A stretch of 64,000 nucleotides of DNA, taken from the NCBI GenBank assembly GCA_014584465.1, contig JACTMU010000075.1:1-64000 (forward strand), written 5' to 3'. Numbering within the stretch: the stretch's first letter is position 1; each line of letters opens with the position of its first letter. Below the pieces are notes generated by a model. That model did no database searches. It saw only the letters and a list, made by a program, of their open reading frames with translations, and was not told the DNA's origin. This document shows positions 25,266-34,555 of this stretch, one piece after another. The stretch is from Pseudomonadota bacterium (GTDB taxonomy: Bacteria; Bdellovibrionota; Bdellovibrionia; Bdellovibrionales; JACTMU01). A program made the position numbers and the translations under genes.

Positions 25266-25348
25266 TAGGTGCCAGGCGTATTTTTCGGAGGCAGTGAATC
25301 AATGTATGAAGTTGATTCACTGCCTCCGAAAAATACGCCTGGCACCTA
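25266..25348. repeat. Perfect 37-bp inverted repeat with 9-nt loop (REP-like)
   Basis: The arm 25266-25302 is the exact reverse complement of 25312-25348, loop 25303-25311. Each end reads TAGGTGCCAGGCG inwards, close to the AGTGCCAGGCGCG termini of the family B element at 41413. The stem is far longer than a terminator and has no trailing T run. It lies between convergent genes. Confidence 0.9.
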
Positions 25349-25439
25349 TGTCACGTGAAGAACCATCGCCCGGAGTCGCTGGACGTATCTCAATTGATGC
25401 CAATGGGAACATCAGCGAAGATTGAGGGTCGAGGTTCCT

Positions 25440-26273
25440 TCAGTAGACTCGCGCTTCGGCCTGCATGAAGGAGAAGTGAAAGACCGAATTGGGATTTTGG
25501 CTGACCGAGGAGAGCTCTTCTTTGGCACTCTGCACAGTCTCTTTGCTGAGTCTTCCATCTTGAATCAACTGATCAGAGGCTGAGAGCATGAGTTCGGTCC
25601 ACTCGTCGATGTGCTCCTTCCTCTTTGCAGGTTGACGGTTGTCGTAATGCCAAGTGATGATTCGAGTTTCAATCTCCCGAAATCCTAGGGACAAAAGGAG
25701 ATTCCCCAATTTCATACCGATGAAGGGATCTCCACCAATCTCCAACTGGTAATCGTTGAAGGCCATCCAAAACTGCCAAACGTGGGGCGAGTAAGGGTCG
25801 AGAAAGAAAGAGGAGTTCATGACTTCGTTGACCAAGATGCGAGCTCCTGGCTTTAAGACTCTTCGAACCTCCGACAATACTTTGGAGGGATCAGGCATAT
25901 GTTCTAGAACCCAACACAAAAAAGCACCATCAAAGTTCTTAGACTTAAATCTCATTTGGGAGGCATCCATCTTCTCAAGATGATATCGGCCTGCAGCGTA
26001 GGGAATCTTAGAGAGATACTCCTCACACGTTGCCAGTTGTCGATCATTGAGGTCGATGCCTGTTAAACACTCCACATTAGGGAATCGTCGCAACAGGATT
26101 TCAGATTGCGCTCCAACACCACAACCCACCTCAAGAAGTTGTGCGGTCTCTGAAAAATTGATGTTTTGATAAACCGAATACTCCGCAAATCGCGCCTGTC
26201 TCCTGAGTCGATCCTGCTCTACCTGCGTAAATCCATGGAGATAGGGAAAGTCACTCTTCTTGGTCACGTTCAC
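25440..26273 (-). CDS. Class I SAM-dependent methyltransferase
   Basis: A 277-residue methyltransferase. Motif I is LLEVGCGVGAQSEILLRRFP (residues about 46-65), motif II LTGIDLND, and motif IV/post I FDGAFLCWVLEHMPDPSKVL with VRRVLKPGARILVNEVM. The C-terminal part is helical and may hold the acceptor. The substrate cannot be told. Its start lies 23 bp inside the upstream exonuclease-like gene, so both belong to the same operon. Confidence 0.8.
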   Translation of the reverse strand: MNVTKKSDFPYLHGFTQVEQDRLRRQARFAEYSVYQNINFSETAQLLEVGCGVGAQSEILLRRFPNVECLTGIDLNDRQLATCEEYLSKIPYAAGRYHLEKMDASQMRFKSKNFDGAFLCWVLEHMPDPSKVLSEVRRVLKPGARILVNEVMNSSFFLDPYSPHVWQFWMAFNDYQLEIGGDPFIGMKLGNLLLSLGFREIETRIITWHYDNRQPAKRKEHIDEWTELMLSASDQLIQDGRLSKETVQSAKEELSSVSQNPNSVFHFSFMQAEARVY

Positions 26274-27231
26274 CTCGATCTATGGGAGCACCTAAATAAA
26301 AGTAACGATCAAAAAGATTGTTGTAGCGGCTCCACTTATCTCCATTTTTCATCTCTTGTTCGAAGAATTGAGTCAATGTATTCAACTTACTATCCAAATC
26401 ATCTGCCATGGAAACCACAAGAGCTTCTAGAGTCTTTGGTCGCTTGGGAGACCCATATTCATACTTTCCATGATGGCTCAAAACCATATGTTTACAGAGG
26501 TCCTTGAGTTCACCCGGAAATCCAAGCATCTGGGAACTCTTCTTTTCAATGTACTCTGAACAGAGAACAAGATGGCCGACCATACGACCGCTGTCGGTGT
26601 ACCGAATCCCGTTGTCAATGGTGAGCTCCCATATCTTTCCCAAATCATGAAAGATCGCACCAAAGATCAAATGATCCTGATTAAGGAGAGAGTACTGTTT
26701 GGCTATGGCAAGAACCAATTTGCACAAAGAGACCGTATGTTCCAAAAGTCCACTGATGAAGGCGTGGTGAATCGATTTTGCCGCAGGCCATAGCAAAAGT
26801 CTCCGCTTGATCTCAGGATCATGGAGAGTCTCCAGAGTCAGACGCAAAATATGCTCATCACGGATCTGATGAACCATTTGAAGAAGCTCTTCGTACATCT
26901 TCTCTGGTTCTTGCACCGAACAGGGAAGAAATTCCCGAATGTCAATCTGCTCACCCGTTGCGCGCTCAATGGTGTGTATGATGAGCTGCTTGCGTCCTTG
27001 AAAGATCTGCACATGACCCTTCACGAACACATAATCTCCTGTCTCAAAGGTCTCTTGAAGCTCATCGACACGGTCCCAGATTCGAGCCTCCACCCTACCC
27101 GTTCGATCACCAAGCTCTACGCTCATAAACGGCTTTCCCGTCTTACCGACAAGAATCGACTTATCACAAACAAGAAATGGAGAGTGAACCTGTTGTTTGT
27201 CTTCAAGATCTTTAACAAATGCTCTTTTCAT
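26251..27231 (-). CDS. YhaM-like 3'-5' exoribonuclease (OB fold plus HD domain)
   Basis: About 326 residues from ATG 27231, which follows GAGGAAAA and gives the family start MKRAFVKDLEDKQQVHSPFLV. The N-terminal OB fold (GRVEARIWDRVDELQETFE) binds nucleic acid; the HD domain has GLLEHTVSLC, AIFHDLGKIWEL and VLSHHGKYEYGSP, the metal ligands of phosphohydrolases. Members trim RNA or DNA from the 3' end. The open frame to 27294 is not used in this model. The 3' end overlaps the methyltransferase gene. Confidence 0.85.
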   Translation of the reverse strand: MKRAFVKDLEDKQQVHSPFLVCDKSILVGKTGKPFMSVELGDRTGRVEARIWDRVDELQETFETGDYVFVKGHVQIFQGRKQLIIHTIERATGEQIDIREFLPCSVQEPEKMYEELLQMVHQIRDEHILRLTLETLHDPEIKRRLLLWPAAKSIHHAFISGLLEHTVSLCKLVLAIAKQYSLLNQDHLIFGAIFHDLGKIWELTIDNGIRYTDSGRMVGHLVLCSEYIEKKSSQMLGFPGELKDLCKHMVLSHHGKYEYGSPKRPKTLEALVVSMADDLDSKLNTLTQFFEQEMKNGDKWSRYNNLFDRYFYLGAPIDRGERDQEE

Positions 27232-27290
27232 TTTTCCTCGTTGAGAGTCTCTCTTTTCCATTCTACCTGGAGTGCCGCTTTCTGCCAACA

Positions 27291-27989
27291 TCATACCCCC
27301 CTGCAGTGATAGGATTTGTATCGTGAGTCCTTAACAGTAAGTTGGGCTAGCAAAAGTTTATCATCCACATAGGCACCAAAAAAAAATGTTCCTGCCAGAA
27401 GCAAGACATGTCGAGAGTCCAAAGTCGTAATCGCAATGCCATCATGCTTCATTACATTGCTGAAATACTCTGTGATCTCCATATAAGTTTCACAACCCCC
27501 GCCAAAGGTGGTTCCATCGATCTTTCTGCGCTTTGCATTGCTAAGAAAATAGACATGAGGAGCCTGATTCTTGAGTATTTCACCATTGAGTTCAACTCCA
27601 AAAATAAGATTTCCCTCTTTCTCTGTCAGAAAGTCTCGAAAATCAAGTGTCCCACCACCATCACCAAAGACCAGCTCGTGATGCTCTCCGCCCAATACAC
27701 CTCGAGTCTTTTCAACCAGATAGACTTTGAAGGGCATAAACTTCATAGGGATGTCCACTCGACTCTTCAGTTTCTCACGCTTTTCATTCACTGCCGCATT
27801 GCCAAAGGCTTGCAGTGGAGTGTAGAGCCCTTCCAAAATGTCCCACAGTCCAGAAGGGACTCGCGCTTCAGCTGACGTAGAACTCATTGGGTCCGTTCGA
27901 AACGTATGGTTTTTGTAGCTCTTGCTCTCCTTGCACCCGACCATAAGTGAAAAAAGAAGTGTGATCAAGAAGATCATCTCTCTATTCAT
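27291..27989 (-). CDS. Putative lipoprotein of unknown function
   Basis: A 232-residue protein with a lipoprotein signal: MNREMIFLITLLFSLMVGC, with the lipobox LMVGC and Cys19 as the lipidated residue, followed by Lys-Glu so outer-membrane sorting is possible. The mature part has beta-rich stretches (HHELVFGDGGGTLDFRDFL, LLLAGTFFFGAYVDDKLLL) and one Cys pair that could form a disulphide. No family is recognised. It overlaps the TPR gene upstream by 8 bp. Confidence 0.65.
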   Translation of the reverse strand: MNREMIFLITLLFSLMVGCKESKSYKNHTFRTDPMSSTSAEARVPSGLWDILEGLYTPLQAFGNAAVNEKREKLKSRVDIPMKFMPFKVYLVEKTRGVLGGEHHELVFGDGGGTLDFRDFLTEKEGNLIFGVELNGEILKNQAPHVYFLSNAKRRKIDGTTFGGGCETYMEITEYFSNVMKHDGIAITTLDSRHVLLLAGTFFFGAYVDDKLLLAQLTVKDSRYKSYHCRGV

Positions 27990-30006
27990 GTCTGAGATCC
28001 CCTCCTTCAGCCAAAAGATACTCCTTAAGTCTCAAATAAGGAATGTAGGTGGGAGAAATTTTCAGACCTTTTTCAACTCGGGCCAAAAGTCCAGATCTAT
28101 TTCCACTTTGAAAATCGATCTCGAAAATTCCATTGGCAGCTTCGAGCGACTGTGGGGAGAGCTCAAAAAGCTTTTTCCAATTTCGATAGGCACAGTCCGA
28201 CTCCTCCATTCTTACACACTGCCTTGCCATAACGATCAAGGGGAGCTGATAACGATTCGACTTCAGCGCCAGTGAGACTGCTCGGAGTGTCTCACTCTCC
28301 TGATTCAACTCGAGAGACATGTAGGCCGACAGTGCCTGAAGAAGCGGATCCTCAGGTGTTTGACTGATCGCCTCTTGAATCATCTTTTGTCCCTCAAGAA
28401 CACTTTGCGATCGGAAGAGGCAATAGCCATAGAGAGCCTTGATTCTTGGATTTGTGGGGTGGCCATCGAAAATTCTTTTGCACTCTGAGAGCAAGGAACT
28501 CCATTCGAGAGGACCCGTGAAAAGAGCGGGATCTTGAAGGTGGAGTGCGGTCCGCTTGGGATCGGAATCAAGAAGCGTGTCCGTGTGGAAGATCACCCTC
28601 TGGGTGTTGCCGCGTAAAAACTGGACGTAGGCCTGCAACAAATTGGCTTCTTGAAAATGGTCAGAAAGATAGATCTCTCGTTGAGAGAGCAACTGATCCA
28701 TCTTCTCCAAATGGACAACCTTTCTTTCCCGTAAATAGAGTCCTATATAGGCCTTGGCCAGCAGCAATGTTGGGATGGAATCGGTCACATGAGCTGCCAA
28801 AACACGGGTGAGAATCTCCTCGGCCTCCTTGTACATGGCAAGTGAAATGTAGGTGGCGCCCAAATTGCAAAGTGCGGGATAATAGTTTGAATCGATTTCA
28901 AGGGATTTTCGAAAGTGCGTGATGGCCCCCTCAGAGTCCTCATCCATCAAAAGCGTGAGTCCCATATGGTTGTGAGCTGTTCGCACATAAGCTGGTCGAA
29001 ACTTGGTCGCAAATACCGTATCCAAGGTTCTTCGAACTTTGGTGGTGTCTCTCGTCTGGTTGAGCAGTAGAGGAAGAAACTCCAAATCGATCTCAGTCTG
29101 CTTTGGCTTTAATGCGTCACCATGAAGATAGTATTGAAGTGCATCACCATAATTTCCCAACCGCTTCTCTTTGTAGGCAAGATGAATTGCATCTTCATAG
29201 CTCAAATCACTCCATTTGGTTTTCTGCTTTCTCGTCATGAAATAAAAGATTGCCAACGCAATCAGTAGCGAAAACAAAAGTGCAAGGACCCACAGACGTC
29301 TTGAAAAGAGAGTTAAACGTTGCCGCGACGATTCACCAAGATCGGTGCCATATTGTTTCAATTGAGAGGTTGATCTGTTGTTTGGCGCAGATCGATTTGA
29401 GAAAGACTTCTCGGGATCTTTTCCGCTGATGGGAGTAAGTGAAAGTGTCTCTGAAGATTCTGTGTCTGTACCCGTCAATGTTGCTGAAGTCTCCGTCATT
29501 GTATCTTCTCTCTGAGGAATTGAGCGACTGGCAACCTCTTTGAGAATCTCAGTAAACTCCGGATGGTTTCGCAGGTAATCCCAACTCTCCAAAGGCTTCG
29601 TGACCTCATCAAGCGGGACAATCTGCTTTTGAAGCAATCCATCTCGGATCTGGATCTTGGTGTAGGGTCCAAGAACTCGACCTCCAGTGCGAATCAACCA
29701 TTTGCTCTCTTTGTTGAGATTCAAAACGTCCAATGAGATGGAGATGTTGTCGAGAATCTCTCCCAAGCAATCCTCACAAATGGCCTGATCATCTTTGGTC
29801 AACATGTAGCGATCACCTGATTTCCCTGCACTTTTACAGCAGGAACAGGTTCGTCTCTTTTTGCTTATTGAGATTTCAACTGAGGGCAGCATCATCATCG
29901 AACTGTAGAGAGAGATTGAATCACTCGTGCATCCAAGGCACACTTCGCCCTGCTGTTTTAGAAGAAAATCCTCAATGTTGCGACTGCAAATCTTGCATCG
30001 TTTCAT
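27982..30006 (-). CDS. Zinc-ribbon, GYF-like and TPR membrane protein
   Basis: About 674 residues from ATG 30006 (ATG 30024 is also possible). The first 25 residues hold CKIC and CLGC, a zinc ribbon; CSCCKSAGKSG and CEDCLG near residues 55-85 make a second. Residues about 105-150 (KWLIRTGGRVLGPYTKIQIRD) match GYF_2-type domains. A Ser/Thr-rich linker leads to one membrane helix (LWVLALLFSLLIALAIFYFM, near 245). The rest is TPR helices (AYVRTAHNHMGLTLLMDEDS, YYPALCNLGATYISLAMY). This makes a cytosolic sensing head with a periplasmic TPR scaffold. Function is unknown. Confidence 0.75.
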   Translation of the reverse strand: MKRCKICSRNIEDFLLKQQGEVCLGCTSDSISLYSSMMMLPSVEISISKKRRTCSCCKSAGKSGDRYMLTKDDQAICEDCLGEILDNISISLDVLNLNKESKWLIRTGGRVLGPYTKIQIRDGLLQKQIVPLDEVTKPLESWDYLRNHPEFTEILKEVASRSIPQREDTMTETSATLTGTDTESSETLSLTPISGKDPEKSFSNRSAPNNRSTSQLKQYGTDLGESSRQRLTLFSRRLWVLALLFSLLIALAIFYFMTRKQKTKWSDLSYEDAIHLAYKEKRLGNYGDALQYYLHGDALKPKQTEIDLEFLPLLLNQTRDTTKVRRTLDTVFATKFRPAYVRTAHNHMGLTLLMDEDSEGAITHFRKSLEIDSNYYPALCNLGATYISLAMYKEAEEILTRVLAAHVTDSIPTLLLAKAYIGLYLRERKVVHLEKMDQLLSQREIYLSDHFQEANLLQAYVQFLRGNTQRVIFHTDTLLDSDPKRTALHLQDPALFTGPLEWSSLLSECKRIFDGHPTNPRIKALYGYCLFRSQSVLEGQKMIQEAISQTPEDPLLQALSAYMSLELNQESETLRAVSLALKSNRYQLPLIVMARQCVRMEESDCAYRNWKKLFELSPQSLEAANGIFEIDFQSGNRSGLLARVEKGLKISPTYIPYLRLKEYLLAEGGDLRHE

Positions 30007-30049
30007 ATAAGTGGCTTCTCTCAACCAAGGTCTTGTTGCGGACAGAGCC

Positions 30050-31534
30050 CTAATGCTTAAAGTGTCGACAATGAGTCAAAACTAAATTTACACCCAATCG
30101 TTGTGCAGATTCAAAGACTTCTTCGTCTTTCAGAGAGCCCCCAGGTTGAATGATCCATTTCACACCACAGCGAGCAAGCCTTTCCACGGAATCGGAGAAA
30201 GGAAAGAAGGCATCACTGGCTGCCACAACTTGACTCCAGTCGAGGTCAGGATGGTGCTTCTGTGCTCGACCTATGGACTGCTCAACCGCATCGATCCGAT
30301 TGACCTGACCCATGCCAAGCCCGACACTTTGCCCACCTTGCACAAGCGCGATCGAATTGCTTTTAAGATAAGCACAAATCTTCCATGCAAGCTCCAAATC
30401 GCTTCGGACCGATCCTTGAGGCGTTTGACCCAAACACTCCCAATCCTGGGACCAACTGCCAACATGATCTGAATCTTGAATCAAGTACCCGCCGGCGATC
30501 GAACGCACTTCATCGTCATCATCCTTCATCATGAGCTCAGGCCATTCAAGAAGCCTCAAGTTCTTCTTTTTTGAGAGTAATGAAAGGGCCTCTGTGGAAA
30601 AGCTGGGGGCCACGACACATTCAAGAAAAATTTCACCAATCTTCTTTGCCATCGCTTCGGTGACCTCTCCGTTGATGGCCACAATCCCCCCAAAAAGACT
30701 TACTGGATCAGCGCGAAAAGCCTTTATCAGAGCTACTTCAAGATTGGCTCCTAGTCCCACCCCACAGGGATTGTTGTGTTTTACAGCAACCACACAAGGT
30801 TCAGTAAATTCAAGCAGAGCGTTTCGAGCTGCCTCCAAATCAAGAAGATTGTTGTAAGAGAGCACTTTGCCCTGAAGGATCTTGGCCTTTTGCCAACCAT
30901 TTTGGGATTGAGCGTCTACTCTCCAGGAAGCCTTTTGATGTGGATTTTCACCATATCGCAATGCCATTTGAGGTGGGCTCATCCATTCTGCGATCATCCG
31001 ATCATACTCTGCAGTCAAACCAAACACCTTGGCTGCAAGAGCACGACGCTCTTCAAGAGATGTCACTCCTTGCTTGGCGATCCATAAATAATCCGAGGGA
31101 TCACAAACCACCGTGATTCTCTCAAAATTCTTTGCCGCTGCTCGAAGGAGAGTCGGACCTCCAATGTCAATGAATTCAATGAGTTCACGATCAGGTAGAG
31201 ATTTTTCTTGAGCCATTTGAAATGGATAAAGAGACCCCACGACCAGATCAAATGGAAGAAGTTCCTGCTCCTTAAGAAGTCGAAGATCTTCATCACTGTG
31301 GTTTCGTGCCAAAAGAGCCATATGAATTCGTGGATGAAGAGTTCGAACTCGACCATTCATAACCTCTGGAAAACCGGTCTGATCAGAAACTTCATCCACC
31401 TTAAAGCCATGATCTCTCAGATGTTTTGCTGTGCCCCCCGTGGAGACAATCCGCAATCCTTTGTCTGCAAAGGGACGTAAAAACTCAACCAACCCCTCTT
31501 TTTCTGACACACTAACCAATGCATTTTTAAACAT
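30050..31534 (-). CDS. purH: PurH, AICAR transformylase / IMP cyclohydrolase
   Basis: PurH makes the last two steps of IMP synthesis. At 494 residues it is slightly shorter than the usual 510-530. The N-terminal cyclohydrolase has TGGTAKHLRDHGF and VMNGRVRTLHPRIHMALLA. The transformylase has RYGENPHQKASW, VAVKHNNPCGVGLG, ASDAFFPFSDSVE and IQPGGSLKDEEV. It overlaps the mlaD-like gene by one base (TAATG), so it is translated from the lipid transport operon. No other pur gene lies in the window. Confidence 0.96.
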   Translation of the reverse strand: MFKNALVSVSEKEGLVEFLRPFADKGLRIVSTGGTAKHLRDHGFKVDEVSDQTGFPEVMNGRVRTLHPRIHMALLARNHSDEDLRLLKEQELLPFDLVVGSLYPFQMAQEKSLPDRELIEFIDIGGPTLLRAAAKNFERITVVCDPSDYLWIAKQGVTSLEERRALAAKVFGLTAEYDRMIAEWMSPPQMALRYGENPHQKASWRVDAQSQNGWQKAKILQGKVLSYNNLLDLEAARNALLEFTEPCVVAVKHNNPCGVGLGANLEVALIKAFRADPVSLFGGIVAINGEVTEAMAKKIGEIFLECVVAPSFSTEALSLLSKKKNLRLLEWPELMMKDDDDEVRSIAGGYLIQDSDHVGSWSQDWECLGQTPQGSVRSDLELAWKICAYLKSNSIALVQGGQSVGLGMGQVNRIDAVEQSIGRAQKHHPDLDWSQVVAASDAFFPFSDSVERLARCGVKWIIQPGGSLKDEEVFESAQRLGVNLVLTHCRHFKH

Positions 31535-32934
31535 TAAAATGACACCTTTGAAGCAAACATTTTTAAATCATCATTTGTGAGCGAAAGTCCGGCCCCAAGG
31601 TATGATGAAAAGTCGCCTGTGTCACTGAGTATATCGTCGGCCCCGCCAACCACATAAAAGCCTTTGAAGAAGTTGTAGGTGACCGAGCTACGAAGATTGG
31701 TTGAGCCAAAATCGAAGGCCTCCACACTCAAACGCACCTTCTTTCGGAAGAGGTGGTAGTCAAAACCAACACCCCCGGTGTTCTCAATAAGACCGCCCTT
31801 GACCGTCCAGTTGAAAAAATTCTTTGCAAAGAGAGCTGTAAATTTCACCTTATTGAAATAGGTCTTGACCTCACGCGTGGTTGAAGATGATTGACCAGGT
31901 GTATCAACCGCCGTCGTGAGATCTGTGTCGACTCGTTCAATCACACCTTTGGGGTCATCCACAACTTGCAATTCATAGTAGCGATCCAGACCTGGTTGTA
32001 TGCGCACGCCCAGATAAGACTTCGTTAAATTCTGCTGAGCCAAAAACTCAGATCGAAAATCAAGGCGAGTTTCAAGACGGCTCCCAGCATCTATGAATTC
32101 ATTGACACCTTCAAGAGCGGTGTTGAGCTCCTCCACCGTTTTCTCGTCGTTGACCAGTCGACCAATCGTACCCTCGCCCTTGTTGATCTTTTCTGTGATC
32201 TCATCGACATTTTTAAGGGCCGACTCCACCCGCTTGAGACTGGCTGAGAGACCCTTCCACGTTGCACGAAAACCCTCTTCACCCTCATCATTGAGGACCT
32301 CATCGAGCGTGCGAGTGACCCCATGGATCTGATCAATGATCTCAGAAACCTTCCCCCTCTTCTCTTCAACCAAACCAGAGAGATTTTCTGTCAGTTTTTC
32401 AATATTGCGCACGATTCGACCGGCTGGATGAGAAAGATCCCCATCCTCTGAAAAGGCCGTTTGAATCTGCTCTGAGACTTTAGAAAGAGACTTCACCATT
32501 TTGGACACTTCCTGCATCACGGTATCAAGCGAACCATCTGTTGCAACGATGATGATTTGCCCTCCCGGCTCCAAAGGAGAATCCAATTCAGAACCATTTA
32601 CAATCTCAACATGCTTGTCCCCAAGGATGCCGTCGGATCGAATCTCCACGCGGGCTGTGGATGTGAGAAGAATTCCAGAGCCCAGAGTCAAATCAACGCG
32701 AGCCTTCCCGTGGACAAGGGTGATGTCACGGACAACGCCAACCCTAATCCCTGCCATTCGAACTGCGCTGTTTTTGACCAAACCACCTGCATTGTGCACC
32801 ACGAACCAATATTTTTGAGCTCCACCGAAGATGCTCCCATTCTCGCTGATCTTCATCGAGAGACCGGCAAAGATCGCTGCAGCTGTGATGACGAGAAGAC
32901 CTACTTTGAGCTCGGTGGATCCAAGCCAACTCAT
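31534..32934 (-). CDS. mlaD: MlaD-like MCE protein with long C-terminal barrel-like region
   Basis: A 466-residue MCE protein, the periplasmic lipid-binding ring of an Mla-type transporter. One membrane helix (VGLLVITAAAIFAGLSM) is followed by the MCE domain (YWFVVHNAGGLVKNSAVRMA, DGILGDKHVEIVNG) to about residue 120. A long helical section follows with coiled-coil character (LSGLVEEKRGKVSEIIDQIH). The last 170 residues are amphipathic beta strands (YFNKVKFTALFAKNFFNW, FRKKVRLSVEAFDFGS) ending in Phe. E. coli MlaD is about 183 residues. The extra part could reach or sit in the outer membrane. Confidence 0.85.
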   Translation of the reverse strand: MSWLGSTELKVGLLVITAAAIFAGLSMKISENGSIFGGAQKYWFVVHNAGGLVKNSAVRMAGIRVGVVRDITLVHGKARVDLTLGSGILLTSTARVEIRSDGILGDKHVEIVNGSELDSPLEPGGQIIIVATDGSLDTVMQEVSKMVKSLSKVSEQIQTAFSEDGDLSHPAGRIVRNIEKLTENLSGLVEEKRGKVSEIIDQIHGVTRTLDEVLNDEGEEGFRATWKGLSASLKRVESALKNVDEITEKINKGEGTIGRLVNDEKTVEELNTALEGVNEFIDAGSRLETRLDFRSEFLAQQNLTKSYLGVRIQPGLDRYYELQVVDDPKGVIERVDTDLTTAVDTPGQSSSTTREVKTYFNKVKFTALFAKNFFNWTVKGGLIENTGGVGFDYHLFRKKVRLSVEAFDFGSTNLRSSVTYNFFKGFYVVGGADDILSDTGDFSSYLGAGLSLTNDDLKMFASKVSF

Positions 32935-33692
32935 GGTCGAGGAACTCCTTTGTGAATGAACTTTTTGACGAGATCATTCTCGCTCTTCAGAAAATCCTCA
33001 GGGGTCCCGCTCAGTAACATCCGTCCATTGTGAATCATCGCAATGAATTCACCAAAGCGAAAGGCTGCCGATAGGTCATGGGTCACAACAATGGTGCTCA
33101 AGCCAGGATGATCCTTGTGAGTGGTTACTATTAGATTATCTACCATTTCGGTGCGAATGGGATCTAATCCCGTAGTTGGCTCATCGTAGAGCATGATTTT
33201 TGGATCTAAGGCCAACGCACGGGCTAGCCCCACTCTCTTTCTCATACCTCCGCTGAGTTGGCTGGGCAATTTGTCGAAACTGGTGGGACTTAATCCAACC
33301 CACTTCAGTCGGGTCTGTGCATGTTCTCGAATCTCTTCTTTGGTCATGTGACGCCGATGTTCCTTTAATGGAAATGAGACGTTTTCAAGTGCAGTCATGT
33401 CGTCAAATAGAGCTGCATCTTGAAACAGCACTCCAAATTCCAGACGAAACTCGGTGAGTGCTTTGCCATTGAGTGAAGTGATGTCGCGATCAAGAACGTG
33501 AATTTTCCCGGAGCTTGGACGCATCAGACCCAAGATGTGTTTCAACATCACGCTTTTCCCGCTTCCACTAAACCCAATAAGAACACAGATTTTCCCACGT
33601 GGAAAAGAGACATTGAGTCCATCAAAAACGTACTCTTTGCCATCAAAGGTTTTTTTTAGATTTTCTATTGAGATCACCGAATCAGAATGCAT
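32931..33692 (-). CDS. mlaF: MlaF-like ABC transporter ATPase
   Basis: A 253-residue ATP-binding subunit for the Mla-type phospholipid transporter. Walker A is GFSGSGKSVMLKHILGL, the Q loop FGVLFQDAALFDDMTALEN, the signature LSGGMRKRVGLARALA, Walker B KIMLYDEPTTGLDP and the switch His in VVTHDLS. It overlaps mlaE by 11 bp and mlaD by 4 bp (ATGA). The gene order mlaE-mlaF-mlaD is partial: no mlaB or mlaC is adjacent. Confidence 0.95.
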   Translation of the reverse strand: MHSDSVISIENLKKTFDGKEYVFDGLNVSFPRGKICVLIGFSGSGKSVMLKHILGLMRPSSGKIHVLDRDITSLNGKALTEFRLEFGVLFQDAALFDDMTALENVSFPLKEHRRHMTKEEIREHAQTRLKWVGLSPTSFDKLPSQLSGGMRKRVGLARALALDPKIMLYDEPTTGLDPIRTEMVDNLIVTTHKDHPGLSTIVVTHDLSAAFRFGEFIAMIHNGRMLLSGTPEDFLKSENDLVKKFIHKGVPRP

Positions 33693-34533
33693 GCTCTTTG
33701 ACCTGATAATAGATTCTTACAAGATTCGTCAAAAAATAGTCGCTGACGATGATGAGAACCATGCTTGTGACCACACCCCGATTTGTGGCCTCACCAACCC
33801 CCTTGGCTCCACCTTGAGAGAAAAACCCTCGGTAGGTGCAGATGATCGCAAAGAAGACTCCAAAGACAGCCGACTTAAAGAGGCCCTCATTGATGTGTTC
33901 AGGTTCGACCAAATCGGCGATCTTTTGCCAAAAGATTCCTGGATCCAGGTCCACCAAATAGATGCAGAGAAAATAGGCACCAAGAATGGCAAGTATGTCA
34001 AAGACGATCGTGAGAAGAGGCATAACGATCACAGAGGCAACAATTCGAGGCGCAACGAGATACTGAAGCGGATGGACCCCCATTACATCGAGGGCATCGA
34101 TCTGTTCGGTCACCCTCATGGTACCGAGACGAGCTGCAATGGAGCCTCCTGCACGTGCCGCTACGATCAATCCTGTCAAAACAGGACCGAGCTCTCGGGT
34201 GATCCCCAGAGTAACGGTAGGACCAACCAAATTTTCAGCATTGACGGTGAGAAATCCTAAGTAGATCTCGTAGGCCATGGCCAATCCAGTAAAACCACCT
34301 GTGAGAATGATGATGGGCACCGATTTGTTGCCAATGAACTCCATTTGTTCCAGAGTCTCTTTGATGCGAAAGGGCTTTCGAAACCACCAGGCAATTGAGG
34401 AGGCGGTAAAAAGAGAGATCTTGCCTGCTTCTTTGATGTTGGACAGAAGGAGCTCCCAAAGATGCAAGATCAGATTGGAGACAGACCAAGATCTATCTCT
34501 GTTTTCAATAGGGGATGCAACCACTTCACTCAT
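33682..34533 (-). CDS. mlaE: MlaE-like ABC transporter permease
   Basis: A 283-residue permease of the MlaE family. The signature IILTGGFTGLAMAYEIYLGF is followed by LVGPTVTLGITRELGPVLTG and ARAGGSIAARLGTMRVTEQID, the coupling-helix region that contacts MlaF. About five to six membrane helices follow; the last lies in VVTSMVLIIVSDYFLTNLV. It begins the mla part of the long minus-strand operon, 22 bp downstream of alr. Confidence 0.94.
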   Translation of the reverse strand: MSEVVASPIENRDRSWSVSNLILHLWELLLSNIKEAGKISLFTASSIAWWFRKPFRIKETLEQMEFIGNKSVPIIILTGGFTGLAMAYEIYLGFLTVNAENLVGPTVTLGITRELGPVLTGLIVAARAGGSIAARLGTMRVTEQIDALDVMGVHPLQYLVAPRIVASVIVMPLLTIVFDILAILGAYFLCIYLVDLDPGIFWQKIADLVEPEHINEGLFKSAVFGVFFAIICTYRGFFSQGGAKGVGEATNRGVVTSMVLIIVSDYFLTNLVRIYYQVKEHAF

Positions 34534-34555
34534 CGCACACTCTTTTTAAGACCTT

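Noticed and set aside
25348-25425. 25-codon ORF after the hairpin
   Set aside because: Too short and without a binding site; kept only as a note in the hairpin finding.
33535-34260. 241-codon plus-strand ORF
   Set aside because: It lies fully opposite mlaE and mlaF, which have all family motifs; low-complexity charged product.
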